Shown here one piece after another: positions 1-7,135 of a stretch of 10,576 nucleotides of DNA. Each line of letters starts with the position of its first letter. Position 1 is the stretch's first letter. Position numbers and translations under genes: made by a program. Below the pieces are notes generated by a model that saw only the letters and a list, made by a program, of their open reading frames with translations, did no database searches and was not told the DNA's origin. This stretch comes from Burkholderiales bacterium (GTDB lineage: Bacteria; Pseudomonadota; Gammaproteobacteria; Burkholderiales; CAIKXV01). The DNA lies in the NCBI GenBank assembly GCA_014379045.1, contig JACMMK010000029.1, forward strand, positions 1 through 10,576, written 5' to 3'.

Positions 1-2082
1 GCCGGTGGCGAGGCCACCCACGTGCAGGCACGCCGCGCTGCGCTCGAACAGCTGCAGGGTCGGCTCGCCAATGCGCAGGCGACACGCGAATGGGCGACGC
101 GCCACGGACTCGCCGACGCGCGGCGCCTGTGGCAGGGGCTGCGCATCGAAGACGGCTGGGAGAATGCACTCGAAGCGGTGTTGCGCGAACGCCTGAACGC
201 GTTCTCGGTCGAGCGCATCGACGCGGCGGCGGGCTGGCTCGGCGAGATGCCGGGCGCGAAGGTCGCTGTGTACGAACTCGCGGCCGGGGTTGCGACCACC
301 GGATCGCTCGGTGTGCTGGGGCGGCCGTTGCGCGAGCTCGTCACCTGCGACGACGCGCGCACCGTCCCCGTGCTGGCCGACTGGCTGAGCGATGTGTTCG
401 TTGCGCAGACCCTCGCCGACGGCATGAGCGTGCGCGAGCGCCTGCCGGCCGGCGCGACCCTGGTGACGCGCGAAGGTCATCTGCTGACGCGCTCGAGCGT
501 GGTCTTCTATGCTCCCGATTCCGAAGTGCACGGGGTGCTGTCGCGCCAGCGCGAAATCGAGGCGCTCGCCGTGCAGATCGAACACGCCGGCACGCGCCTG
601 CAGGAAGCGCGTGCGCGCCTGATCGACGCGAACGAGAATGTGGCGCGTGCGCGCCGGGAGCTCGTCGAACGACGACACCTCGGCGACGAACTGCGCCAGC
701 AGCAGCATGCCGGTCAGATGCAGCTCGTGCGCCAGACCGAGCAGGCCGATCGCATCGAGCAGCGTATTGCGCAGATCGAGCGCGAGTCGGGCGAGATCGG
801 TGCCGAGCGCGCGGCCGAGATCGAACGCTTGGCCGCGACCGATGTCAACCTGGCACGCTTCGCCGAGCAGCTGCATTCGATCGGCGCCCAGCTCGCCGCG
901 ACGCGCGCCGAAGCCACCGGGGCGCAGAGCGCGCTGGGCAAGAGTCGAGACGCGGCGCAACAGGCGGCCCAGGCGTTGCAGCAGGCGTGTTTCCGGGTGG
1001 AGTCGGCGCAGGCGAAGATCGTCGAAGGCGAAGCTGCCGTGGCATCGACCGGACGCGAGCTCGTCGACCTGCACGCGGAGGTGGAGCGTCTGACCATCGA
1101 ATGCGCACGCTTCGACGAGGCGCCGATACAACGAGCGCTGCAACAAGCGCTCGCTGACCGCGAGTCGCGCGAAACTGCGATGCGCGACGCCCGCGATCGT
1201 CTGTCCGAACTCGAGACAGCGCTGCGCTCGATCGACGAAGAGCGCCTCGTCTGCGAGCAGAAGCACGAGCCGTTGCGCAACGCGATCGGCGACGCGAAGT
1301 TGAAGGAGCAGGAGGCGCGCCTCACCGAAGAGCAGTTCGCCGCGAAACTGGCCGAGACCGCGGCCGACGAAGTGGCGCTGGCGCTTCTGGCCGAGCAGGG
1401 CGCGCGGCCACGCGTGCTCGCCGGTGAGATCAATCGGCTGCAGGCCGAGATCGGGGCGCTCGGTGCAGTCAACCTCGCCGCGCTCGAGGAACTCGGCGGT
1501 GCGGTCGAGAAGAAGACTGCGCTCGATGCCCAGGCCACTGACCTCGACGAAGCGATCACCACGCTCGAGAGCGCCATCCGGCGCATCGACCGTGAAACGC
1601 GCGAACGGCTGATGGCGACGTTCGCCGAAGCCAACAAGCACATTGCCGAGATGTTCCCGGCACTGTTCGGCGGCGGCCACGCCGAGCTGGTGCTGACCGG
1701 CGAGGAGATCCTCGACAGTGGCGTGCAGATCTTTGCGCGCCCGCCGGGCAAGAAGAATGCGTCGATCCAGCTTCTGTCGGGAGGAGAGAAAGCGTTGACT
1801 GCGTTGTCGCTGGTGTTTTCGCTGTTCCTGCTGAATCCTGCGCCGTTCTGTCTGCTAGACGAGGTTGACGCACCGCTCGACGATACCAATACCGAGCGCT
1901 TCCGCAATCTGCTGCAGAAGATGTCGGCGCACACCCAGTTCCTGTTCATCTCTCACAACAAGATCACGATGGAAGGTGCACAGCAGTTGATCGGCGTGAC
2001 CATGCAGGAGCAGGGCGTCTCGCGCGTCGTGGCGGTGGATATCGAGCAGGCGTTGCGACTCACCGAAGCACAGGCCGCATGA
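1..2082 (+). CDS. smc: Chromosome segregation protein SMC, C-terminal part (5' end outside window)
   Basis: SMC is a cytoplasmic ATPase that organises and compacts the chromosome with ScpA and ScpB. The frame is open from base 1, so the N-terminal head (Walker A) and most of the first coiled-coil arm lie outside the window; 693 residues remain of a family length near 1,170. Counting from base 1, the end of coiled coil 1 runs to about residue 40. The hinge follows at about 43-165 (LRIEDGWENALEAVL near its start), then a long Ala/Glu/Arg-rich coiled coil to about 535. The C-terminal ABC head carries the signature LSGGEKALTA (bases 1774-1803), Walker B FCLLDEVDAPLDD (1846-1884) and the H-loop region FISHNK. 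The 'GAVNLAALEEL' segment before the head is also typical. It is followed by zipA after 70 bases, probably in the same transcript. I see no frameshift or internal stop. Identity is secure; only the 5' end is unknown. Confidence 0.97.
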   Translation, partial: AGGEATHVQARRAALEQLQGRLANAQATREWATRHGLADARRLWQGLRIEDGWENALEAVLRERLNAFSVERIDAAAGWLGEMPGAKVAVYELAAGVATTGSLGVLGRPLRELVTCDDARTVPVLADWLSDVFVAQTLADGMSVRERLPAGATLVTREGHLLTRSSVVFYAPDSEVHGVLSRQREIEALAVQIEHAGTRLQEARARLIDANENVARARRELVERRHLGDELRQQQHAGQMQLVRQTEQADRIEQRIAQIERESGEIGAERAAEIERLAATDVNLARFAEQLHSIGAQLAATRAEATGAQSALGKSRDAAQQAAQALQQACFRVESAQAKIVEGEAAVASTGRELVDLHAEVERLTIECARFDEAPIQRALQQALADRESRETAMRDARDRLSELETALRSIDEERLVCEQKHEPLRNAIGDAKLKEQEARLTEEQFAAKLAETAADEVALALLAEQGARPRVLAGEINRLQAEIGALGAVNLAALEELGGAVEKKTALDAQATDLDEAITTLESAIRRIDRETRERLMATFAEANKHIAEMFPALFGGGHAELVLTGEEILDSGVQIFARPPGKKNASIQLLSGGEKALTALSLVFSLFLLNPAPFCLLDEVDAPLDDTNTERFRNLLQKMSAHTQFLFISHNKITMEGAQQLIGVTMQEQGVSRVVAVDIEQALRLTEAQAA

Positions 2083-2152
2083 AGCCCCTCCGTGCTGCAT
2101 CGATCCCGGTCCGGCGAGTTGAGCAGGGTGGGTCGAGTGTGATCTGCGCACG

Positions 2153-3343
2153 ATGAGCGACCTGCAGGGGGCGCTGATCGTACTGGGTGTGCTCGCTGTG
2201 GCGATCGTGGCTTTGTACAACTGGTGGCAGGAACGTGAGTTCCGGCGGCGTTCCGATGCGGCGCTGCCCGGCGCGCGCGACGCGCTGATCCCGGACGAGG
2301 GGGCGCGCACCGAAGCGGCATTCGACCCGGGGGTTGCGCGTCCGGACATCCAGGGATCCGAGCGCGCGACCGAGGGACGCCGCGAGTCCCGGTTCGACGA
2401 TCGAATCGAACCGTCGATCTCCGGTGCGTCGATCGGCGACGGATCGATCGCCCAGGGCACTGACGCGGAGGCCGCGCGCGTGCGCGGTGTGGAACCGACG
2501 CGAGGTCGGGCCGGTGAGCCGAGCGCGGCGACCGACCCGCTCGGTGGTCCGGTGGGCCTCTGGTTTCCGATCGTGTTTCGCATGCCGCAGGCAGTCGACG
2601 CGGCGACGCTGGCGCAGATCCGCACCGAGGTCGCGGGTTCGTCGCGTCTGGTCGAATGGGTCGCCGCCGAGGCGGCCGACCTCGGGTTGCATCGGGCCGG
2701 CGCCGAGTCGGTCGATCATGTGCTGCGCATCCAGGCACTCGACATGCGCGGCGCGGCGAGCGCTGGCGAACTGCGTGCGCTGGTCGCAAAATCGCAGCAG
2801 GAAGCGGCACGCGTGCTGGGCGAAGCGCTGGCCGCTGATCCGGTGGCCGCAGCATCGGCCGCAGCCGCGCTGCACGAATTCTGCACTTCGGTCGATGTTG
2901 CGATCGGACTCAACGTGGCATCGAGCGGTAGCGGCTTCGTCGGTACCAAGTTGCGTGGCGTGATCGAGGCTGCCGGTTTCGAGGCGCTGCCCGACCACAC
3001 CTTCGTCCTGCGCGACGACGCGGGGAACGTTTTGTGCACACTGACCGACGGCACCGGTTCGGGCCTCGACCCGCAGGTGCTGAAAGCGCAGGCGGTACGC
3101 GCGATCTCGCTGCAGCTCGACGTCCCACGCACGCCCGGCACGCTGGCGCAGTTCGAGCGCACGGCGGGCCTGGCCCGGCAGTTCGCGCAGGCTTTGTCGG
3201 GGCGGGTCGTCGATGATTCCGGGCAGGTGCTCGACGATGCGAGCATCGCGCGCATCCGCGCGCAACTTGCTTCGATGGTGAAGGCGATGCGCGCGCGTGG
3301 CATCGAACCCGGCGACGCGGTGGCACGGCGCGTATTCGGCTGA
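2153..3343 (+). CDS. zipA: Cell division protein ZipA (FtsZ-binding, membrane-anchored)
   Basis: ZipA tethers FtsZ filaments to the inner membrane at the division site. The 396-residue protein opens with a hydrophobic anchor at about residues 6-22 (GALIVLGVLAVAIVALY). A basic stretch follows (QEREFRRR), which fits an N-out, C-in single-pass protein. Residues about 38-130 form a low-complexity, charged linker. The C-terminal FtsZ-binding domain starts near W137. Its end shows the family pattern: a DVPRTPG strand, 'GRVVDDSGQVLDD', then 'RARGIEPGDAVARRVFG' at the C-terminus. E. coli ZipA has a shorter C-terminal domain; the longer form here fits betaproteobacterial ZipA as I recall it. The start is set by the conserved MSDLQ N-terminus, since no strong Shine-Dalgarno sequence is seen. 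Its place between smc and ligA is a classic arrangement and supports the call. Sequence identity in this family is low, so the call rests on architecture plus context. Confidence 0.9.
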   Translation: MSDLQGALIVLGVLAVAIVALYNWWQEREFRRRSDAALPGARDALIPDEGARTEAAFDPGVARPDIQGSERATEGRRESRFDDRIEPSISGASIGDGSIAQGTDAEAARVRGVEPTRGRAGEPSAATDPLGGPVGLWFPIVFRMPQAVDAATLAQIRTEVAGSSRLVEWVAAEAADLGLHRAGAESVDHVLRIQALDMRGAASAGELRALVAKSQQEAARVLGEALAADPVAAASAAAALHEFCTSVDVAIGLNVASSGSGFVGTKLRGVIEAAGFEALPDHTFVLRDDAGNVLCTLTDGTGSGLDPQVLKAQAVRAISLQLDVPRTPGTLAQFERTAGLARQFAQALSGRVVDDSGQVLDDASIARIRAQLASMVKAMRARGIEPGDAVARRVFG

Positions 3344-3444
3344 CCCCGGGTGAGAGTCGTCTGCGCGCTCGGCCGTCCCTTTCGGACGCGCGGCTGCATC
3401 GTGCTGGACCTGGCGCTGGACCTCGGGTTCGCCCTTCCCGCGCG

Positions 3445-5496
3445 ATGACCTCCGACGCCGACCCGTTCGAACGTGCGGCGGCGTTGCGCGTGGAGCTCGA
3501 CCGTCAGGCCTACGCCTATCATGTCCTCGATTCACCGCTCGTACCCGACGCCGAGTACGACCGCCTGTTCCGGGAACTGCAGGAACTCGAACGCGCTCAT
3601 CCCGAGTGTCTTGCGCCCGACTCGCCGACGCAGCGCGTCGGGGCCGCCCCGTCGACGGCGTTCGGAAGTGTCGTTCATCGGGCGCCGATGCTCTCGCTCA
3701 GCAACGCCTTTGCCGACGACGAGGTGCGCGCGTTCGATCGCCGCGTGCGCGAGGGTCTGGACATCGACGCGGCGGCCGTCGATGCGATCGAGTATGCGGT
3801 CGAACCCAAGTTCGATGGGCTCGCGGTCAGCCTCACCTATGTCGATGGCGTGCTCGCGATCGGGGCGACGCGCGGTGACGGTGAAACCGGTGAGGACGTG
3901 ACCGCGAACCTGCGCACCGTGCAGGCGGTTCCGCTGCGAATCGACGCACAGCGCGCGCGCCTCGAGGTGCGCGGTGAAGTGTTGATGCGCAAACGCGACT
4001 TCGCGCGGCTCAACGCCGAACAGCGCGCGCGCGGCGAGCGCGAGTTCGTCAACCCACGCAACGCGGCAGCCGGCTCGCTGCGCCAGCTCGACACGCGCAT
4101 GACGGCTGCGCGCAAGCTGTGGTTCTTCGCCTACGGCGTGGTCGCCGAGGACGAAGCGTTGCCGGCGACGCGGCACAGCGGGCTGATGGACTGGCTCGCC
4201 GGGCTGCGTTTTCCGGTCACCCAGGAACGCGCGCGCGTGCGCGGCGTCGAAGGTCTGCTCGACTACTATCGCGCGATCGGTGCGCAGCGTGCGGCCTTGC
4301 CCTACGACATCGACGGCGTTGTCTACAAGGTCGACGAGCTCGCCCTGCAGCAGCGGCTGGGCTTCGTCTCACGCGCGCCACGCTTCGCACTCGCGCACAA
4401 GTTCCCGGCGGAGGAAGCGTTGACCGAACTCATCGACATCGAGGTCCAGGTGGGCCGCACCGGGGCGCTGACGCCCGTCGCCCGGCTGAAACCGGTGTTC
4501 GTCGGGGGTGTGACGGTCACCAACGCGACGCTCCACAACGAAGACGAGATCCGGCGCAAGGACGTGCGCATCGGCGACACGGTCAGCGTGCGGCGCGCGG
4601 GGGACGTCATTCCGGAAGTGGTCGGGGTGGTCCTGGCGCGGCGCCCGGTCGACACGGTCGAGTTCACGATGCCGGCGCGTTGTCCGGTGTGCGACTCGGC
4701 AGTGCTGCGTGGCGAAGGCGAGGCGATCAGTCGTTGCAGCGGCGGGCTGTTCTGCGCGGCGCAGCGCAAGCAGGCGCTGTTGCACTTCGCGTCGCGGCGC
4801 GCGATGGATATCGAGGGATTGGGCGAGAAGCTCGTCGACCAACTGGTGGACGCCGGACTGGTGCACACCCCCGCCGACCTGTATCGACTCCCGCTCGATG
4901 CGCTGCGCGCGCTCGAACGCATGGCCGAGAAATCGGCGGGCAACGTGGCGGCGGCGATCGCGGCGAGCCGGCACCCGACGCTCGCACGTTTCCTGTTCGC
5001 GCTCGGTATCCGCAACGTCGGCGAGACCACCGCGCGCGATCTCGCGCGCCACTATCGTTCGTTGGGCGCGCTGATGGAAGCAGACCGCGAATCGCTGCAA
5101 CAGGTGCTCGATGTCGGGCCGGTGGTCGCGACGAGCATCGCCGGCTTTTTCGCTGAGGCGCACAACCGTGAGGTCATCGAGGCGCTGCTCGCGGCAGGGG
5201 TGGTGCCGCAGCCGCTGCCCGCGCTCGAAGACGCGGGCGCCGCGAGCGCGGCCGGTATCGCAGGCAAGACCTTCGTGCTGACCGGGACCTTGCCCGGACT
5301 GACCCGGGACGAGGCGCGCGCGTCGATCGAAGCGGCCGGCGGCAAGGTCGCGGGCAGCGTATCGAAGAAGACCGACTATGTCGTCGCTGGCGACGAGGCG
5401 GGCAGCAAGCTCGACGAGGCGCGGATGCTCGGACTCACGATCATCGACGAGGCGGCACTGCGTGCGCTGCTGGGGACTTCCCGCCCCGCGCGTTGA
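3445..5496 (+). CDS. ligA: NAD-dependent DNA ligase LigA
   Basis: LigA seals nicks in duplex DNA during replication and repair, using NAD+ to adenylate its active-site lysine. The protein has 683 residues (E. coli 671) and all expected domains in order. Domain Ia has YAYHVLDSPLVPDAEYDRLF at residues about 24-43. The adenylation motif EPKFDGLAVSL carries the catalytic lysine K122 (codon 3808-3810). The OB-fold region follows, with VGRTGALTPVARLKPV. Next is a four-cysteine zinc finger (C413, C416, C431, C437), then helix-hairpin-helix repeats to about residue 590. A C-terminal BRCT domain runs about 605-680 (GKTFVLTGTLPGLTRDEA). Nothing essential is missing. The start gives the usual short N-terminus, although no clear ribosome-binding site precedes it. 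It lies 101 bases after zipA and probably shares its transcript. The stop codon lies inside the inverted repeat at 5493-5518. Confidence 0.98.
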   Translation: MTSDADPFERAAALRVELDRQAYAYHVLDSPLVPDAEYDRLFRELQELERAHPECLAPDSPTQRVGAAPSTAFGSVVHRAPMLSLSNAFADDEVRAFDRRVREGLDIDAAAVDAIEYAVEPKFDGLAVSLTYVDGVLAIGATRGDGETGEDVTANLRTVQAVPLRIDAQRARLEVRGEVLMRKRDFARLNAEQRARGEREFVNPRNAAAGSLRQLDTRMTAARKLWFFAYGVVAEDEALPATRHSGLMDWLAGLRFPVTQERARVRGVEGLLDYYRAIGAQRAALPYDIDGVVYKVDELALQQRLGFVSRAPRFALAHKFPAEEALTELIDIEVQVGRTGALTPVARLKPVFVGGVTVTNATLHNEDEIRRKDVRIGDTVSVRRAGDVIPEVVGVVLARRPVDTVEFTMPARCPVCDSAVLRGEGEAISRCSGGLFCAAQRKQALLHFASRRAMDIEGLGEKLVDQLVDAGLVHTPADLYRLPLDALRALERMAEKSAGNVAAAIAASRHPTLARFLFALGIRNVGETTARDLARHYRSLGALMEADRESLQQVLDVGPVVATSIAGFFAEAHNREVIEALLAAGVVPQPLPALEDAGAASAAGIAGKTFVLTGTLPGLTRDEARASIEAAGGKVAGSVSKKTDYVVAGDEAGSKLDEARMLGLTIIDEAALRALLGTSRPAR

Positions 5497-5518
5497 GCGA
5501 TCGCACCCGATCGCTTAA
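5493..5518. repeat. Perfect inverted repeat across the ligA stop codon
   Basis: AGCGATCG (5496-5503) and CGATCGCT (5508-5515) are exact reverse complements around the four-base loop CACC. The pairing extends outward through a G-T wobble and two T-A pairs, giving an 11-pair stem from 5493 to 5518. The ligA stop (TGA, 5494-5496) is inside the left arm. No run of T follows, so a standard intrinsic terminator is doubtful. It could be an operator lying in the hpt promoter spacer or a 3'-end stabilising hairpin for the ligA transcript. Confidence 0.6.
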
Positions 5519-5521
5519 ACT
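5493..5521 (+). promoter_or_regulatory. Predicted sigma70-type promoter for hpt
   Basis: TTGAGC at 5493-5498 (4 of 6 matches to TTGACA) and TAAACT at 5516-5521 (4 of 6 to TATAAT) are separated by exactly 17 bases. Transcription would start near 5528, leaving a short leader of about 20 bases before the hpt ATG at 5548, with GGAG at 5537-5540. The -35 box overlaps the end of ligA. The spacer is filled by an inverted repeat, so a repressor or activator could act here. This is a prediction from two imperfect boxes with ideal spacing and position. Confidence 0.5.
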
Positions 5522-5547
5522 CTGTCGTTCGTCGTCGGAGCCCTCGA

Positions 5548-6096
5548 ATGCTCGCTTCAGAAGCCTGGCAGATCCTGGAACGAGCGCAGGTCGTGCATGC
5601 CGAAGCGGCGGTGGCCGAGGCAGTCGAACGCGTCGCCGACGAGATCCAGGCACGGTTGCACGACACGCTGCCGCTGGTGCTCGCGGTGATGGGCGGGGGC
5701 GTGGTGTTCGCGGGTCAACTGTTGCCGAAGTTGCGCTTTCCGCTCGAGTTCGACTTCATCCATGTCACGCGCTATCGCGGCACCACCTCGGGCGGCGCGG
5801 TCGGGTGGCCGGTCCCGCCCCACGTGCCGCTGCGCGGACGTACGGTTTTGGTGATCGATGACATCCTGGACGAGGGGGCCACACTCGCGGCGGTGCGCGA
5901 CCGCTTCCTTGCCGAAGGTGTGGCCGCTTTCTACGCGGCGGTGCTGTGCGAGAAGGTGCTGTCACGCAATAAACCGATCCGGGCCGATTTCGTCGGCGTG
6001 ACGGTGCCCGACAGGTACGTGTTCGGCTGCGGCATGGATGTCGAAGGCGCGTGGCGCAACCTGCCTGCGATCTACGCGCTCGGAGAGTCGCCGTGA
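5548..6096 (+). CDS. hpt: Hypoxanthine-guanine phosphoribosyltransferase
   Basis: This cytoplasmic salvage enzyme joins hypoxanthine or guanine to PRPP to give IMP or GMP. The 182-residue protein has the type I phosphoribosyltransferase fold. A pyrophosphate-loop region VMGGGVVFAG is seen, then the flexible-loop region HVTRYRGTTSGG. The PRPP-binding motif VLVIDDILDEGATL is at residues 100-113, with acidic residues D104 and D105 and the likely catalytic D108. The purine-binding C-terminal segment is VPDRYVFGCGMD. The motif has DEG where human HPRT has DTG; as I recall, DEG is common in betaproteobacterial HPT. The ATG at 5548 is supported by GGAG seven bases upstream. The stop overlaps the GTG start of the racemase-like gene, so the two are probably co-transcribed and translationally coupled. 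MTI phosphorylase, whose product hypoxanthine is a substrate here, lies 2.6 kb downstream. Confidence 0.93.
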   Translation: MLASEAWQILERAQVVHAEAAVAEAVERVADEIQARLHDTLPLVLAVMGGGVVFAGQLLPKLRFPLEFDFIHVTRYRGTTSGGAVGWPVPPHVPLRGRTVLVIDDILDEGATLAAVRDRFLAEGVAAFYAAVLCEKVLSRNKPIRADFVGVTVPDRYVFGCGMDVEGAWRNLPAIYALGESP

Positions 6097-6887
6097 AGTT
6101 GATCGGTGTGCTCGGCGGAACCAGCTGGCCGTCGACGGTCATCTACTACCGCGTGCTCAACGAGCTCGCGCAGGCCTATCTCGGCGGACATCATTCGGCG
6201 CGCCTGCTGGTGCATAGCATCGACTATCACGAGATCCGCCGGCGCTACCCGGAAGCGGGCGTGCCGGCCGAGATGTTCGACGAGATCGCACCGCTGCTCG
6301 AGCGCGAGTTGCTGGCACTGGCGGCGTGCCGTCCGGACTGCATCGTGCTCGGCAACAACACGCTGCACAAATCGCTCGATACCTTCAGCGAGCGCCTCGC
6401 GCGCGCATTCCCGGTGCCGATCCCGATCTTCCATATCGTCGACGAGACCGCGGCGGTGGCGCTCGCCGACGGCCGGCGCCGGGTGCTCCTGCTCGCGACC
6501 CGGTTCACGATGGAGGACGGATTCTTCGCGCGCAGGCTGGCGCGTCATGGGATAGAAGCGGTGGTGCCCGATGCCGCCGGGCGTGCCGAGGTACAGGCGA
6601 TCCAGACCCCCCTCGCGCGTGGCGAATCGCGACCCGAGTTCCGCGATCGACTGCATCGGCTGATCGCCGATCATGCGGATCTGGACGCGGTGGTGCTCGG
6701 CTGCACCGAGCTGCCGCTCGCGGTCGATCCGGCGACATGCGCGCTGCCGGTACTCGACACGGTGCGGATCCAGTGCGAGCGCGCGTTCCGTTTTGCGCTC
6801 GCCGACGATGCGCAGAGCGCCGTGCACGCGCGCTCGGCCGCTCCATCGATGCTCGCCGGTGCACCGAGCGTCGTCACGACGGCTTGA
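6093..6887 (+). CDS. Aspartate/glutamate racemase family protein with one catalytic cysteine replaced by glycine
   Basis: This is a 264-residue member of the Asp/Glu racemase superfamily (YgeA/aspartate racemase group). These enzymes normally use two cysteines to invert amino acid stereochemistry without a cofactor. The N-terminus MKLIGVLGGTSWPST, the HSIDYHEI strand and the ATRFTMEDGFF segment align well from memory with E. coli YgeA. The second cysteine is present as GCTEL (C204, codon 6702-6704). The first site reads IVLGNNTLHK, where YgeA has IVLCTNTMHK, so G87 (codon 6351-6353) replaces the cysteine. Another cysteine, C83, lies four residues earlier and is out of register. Racemase activity is therefore uncertain; a single-cysteine isomerase or decarboxylase-like chemistry, or a changed substrate, is possible. 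The start chosen is GTG 6093, which has GGAGAG at 6082-6087 and overlaps the hpt stop as GTGA; an in-frame ATG at 6051 lies deeper inside hpt. The last 30 residues are an Ala/Ser-rich tail. Confidence 0.85.
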   Translation: MKLIGVLGGTSWPSTVIYYRVLNELAQAYLGGHHSARLLVHSIDYHEIRRRYPEAGVPAEMFDEIAPLLERELLALAACRPDCIVLGNNTLHKSLDTFSERLARAFPVPIPIFHIVDETAAVALADGRRRVLLLATRFTMEDGFFARRLARHGIEAVVPDAAGRAEVQAIQTPLARGESRPEFRDRLHRLIADHADLDAVVLGCTELPLAVDPATCALPVLDTVRIQCERAFRFALADDAQSAVHARSAAPSMLAGAPSVVTTA

Positions 6888-7135
6888 CGCGGATCGATCA
6901 GCGCACCCGATTCGTCTCGCGAGCGATATCGGCTCACCGCGTGGACGCCTCATTGTCGGCATACGGCATCGCGAGAGCGGCGAACTCTACCGTGTGTGAT
7001 CGGCAACGCGCGGCGCTCGTGAAGGTACCGGGGCGCCGCCGCGCAGCGTCGAGGCTCCCGTGCGGATTCTACGCAACTGCACGAAGGCGGCGCGCGTGAG
7101 CGTCGCGCCCCCTGTCATCCGCGCCTCGGCAACCG
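6888..7135. other. Gap between convergent genes
   Basis: This stretch of 248 bases separates the plus-strand racemase-like gene from the end of the minus-strand propeller gene. No gene is convincing in it. GGCGCG (7089-7094) and CGCGCC (7104-7109) can pair around a nine-base loop, with further pairs beyond one mismatch, and could help end transcription from either side; no T-tract follows on either strand. TCTCGCGA (6915-6922) and TCGCGAGA (6969-6976) form a distant inverted pair of unknown meaning. Confidence 0.4.

Noticed and set aside
714..1949. Long minus-strand open frame (411 codons) opposite smc
   Set aside because: It is a Ser/Ala/Arg-rich shadow of the strong smc coding frame, as expected in high-GC DNA, with no recognisable domain.
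3369..3391. CGTCC/GGACG hairpin after zipA as terminator
   Set aside because: Only a five-pair stem without a T-run, inside what looks like a continuous operon.
2060..3535. Minus-strand open frame of 491 codons opposite zipA
   Set aside because: It is antisense to zipA and the ligA start, with Arg/His-rich low-complexity translation and no family features.
6051..6092. Earlier ATG start for the racemase-like gene
   Set aside because: It adds 14 residues not seen in the family, whose N-terminus is MKxIGxLGG; the GTG at 6093 has a good ribosome-binding site and stop-start overlap.
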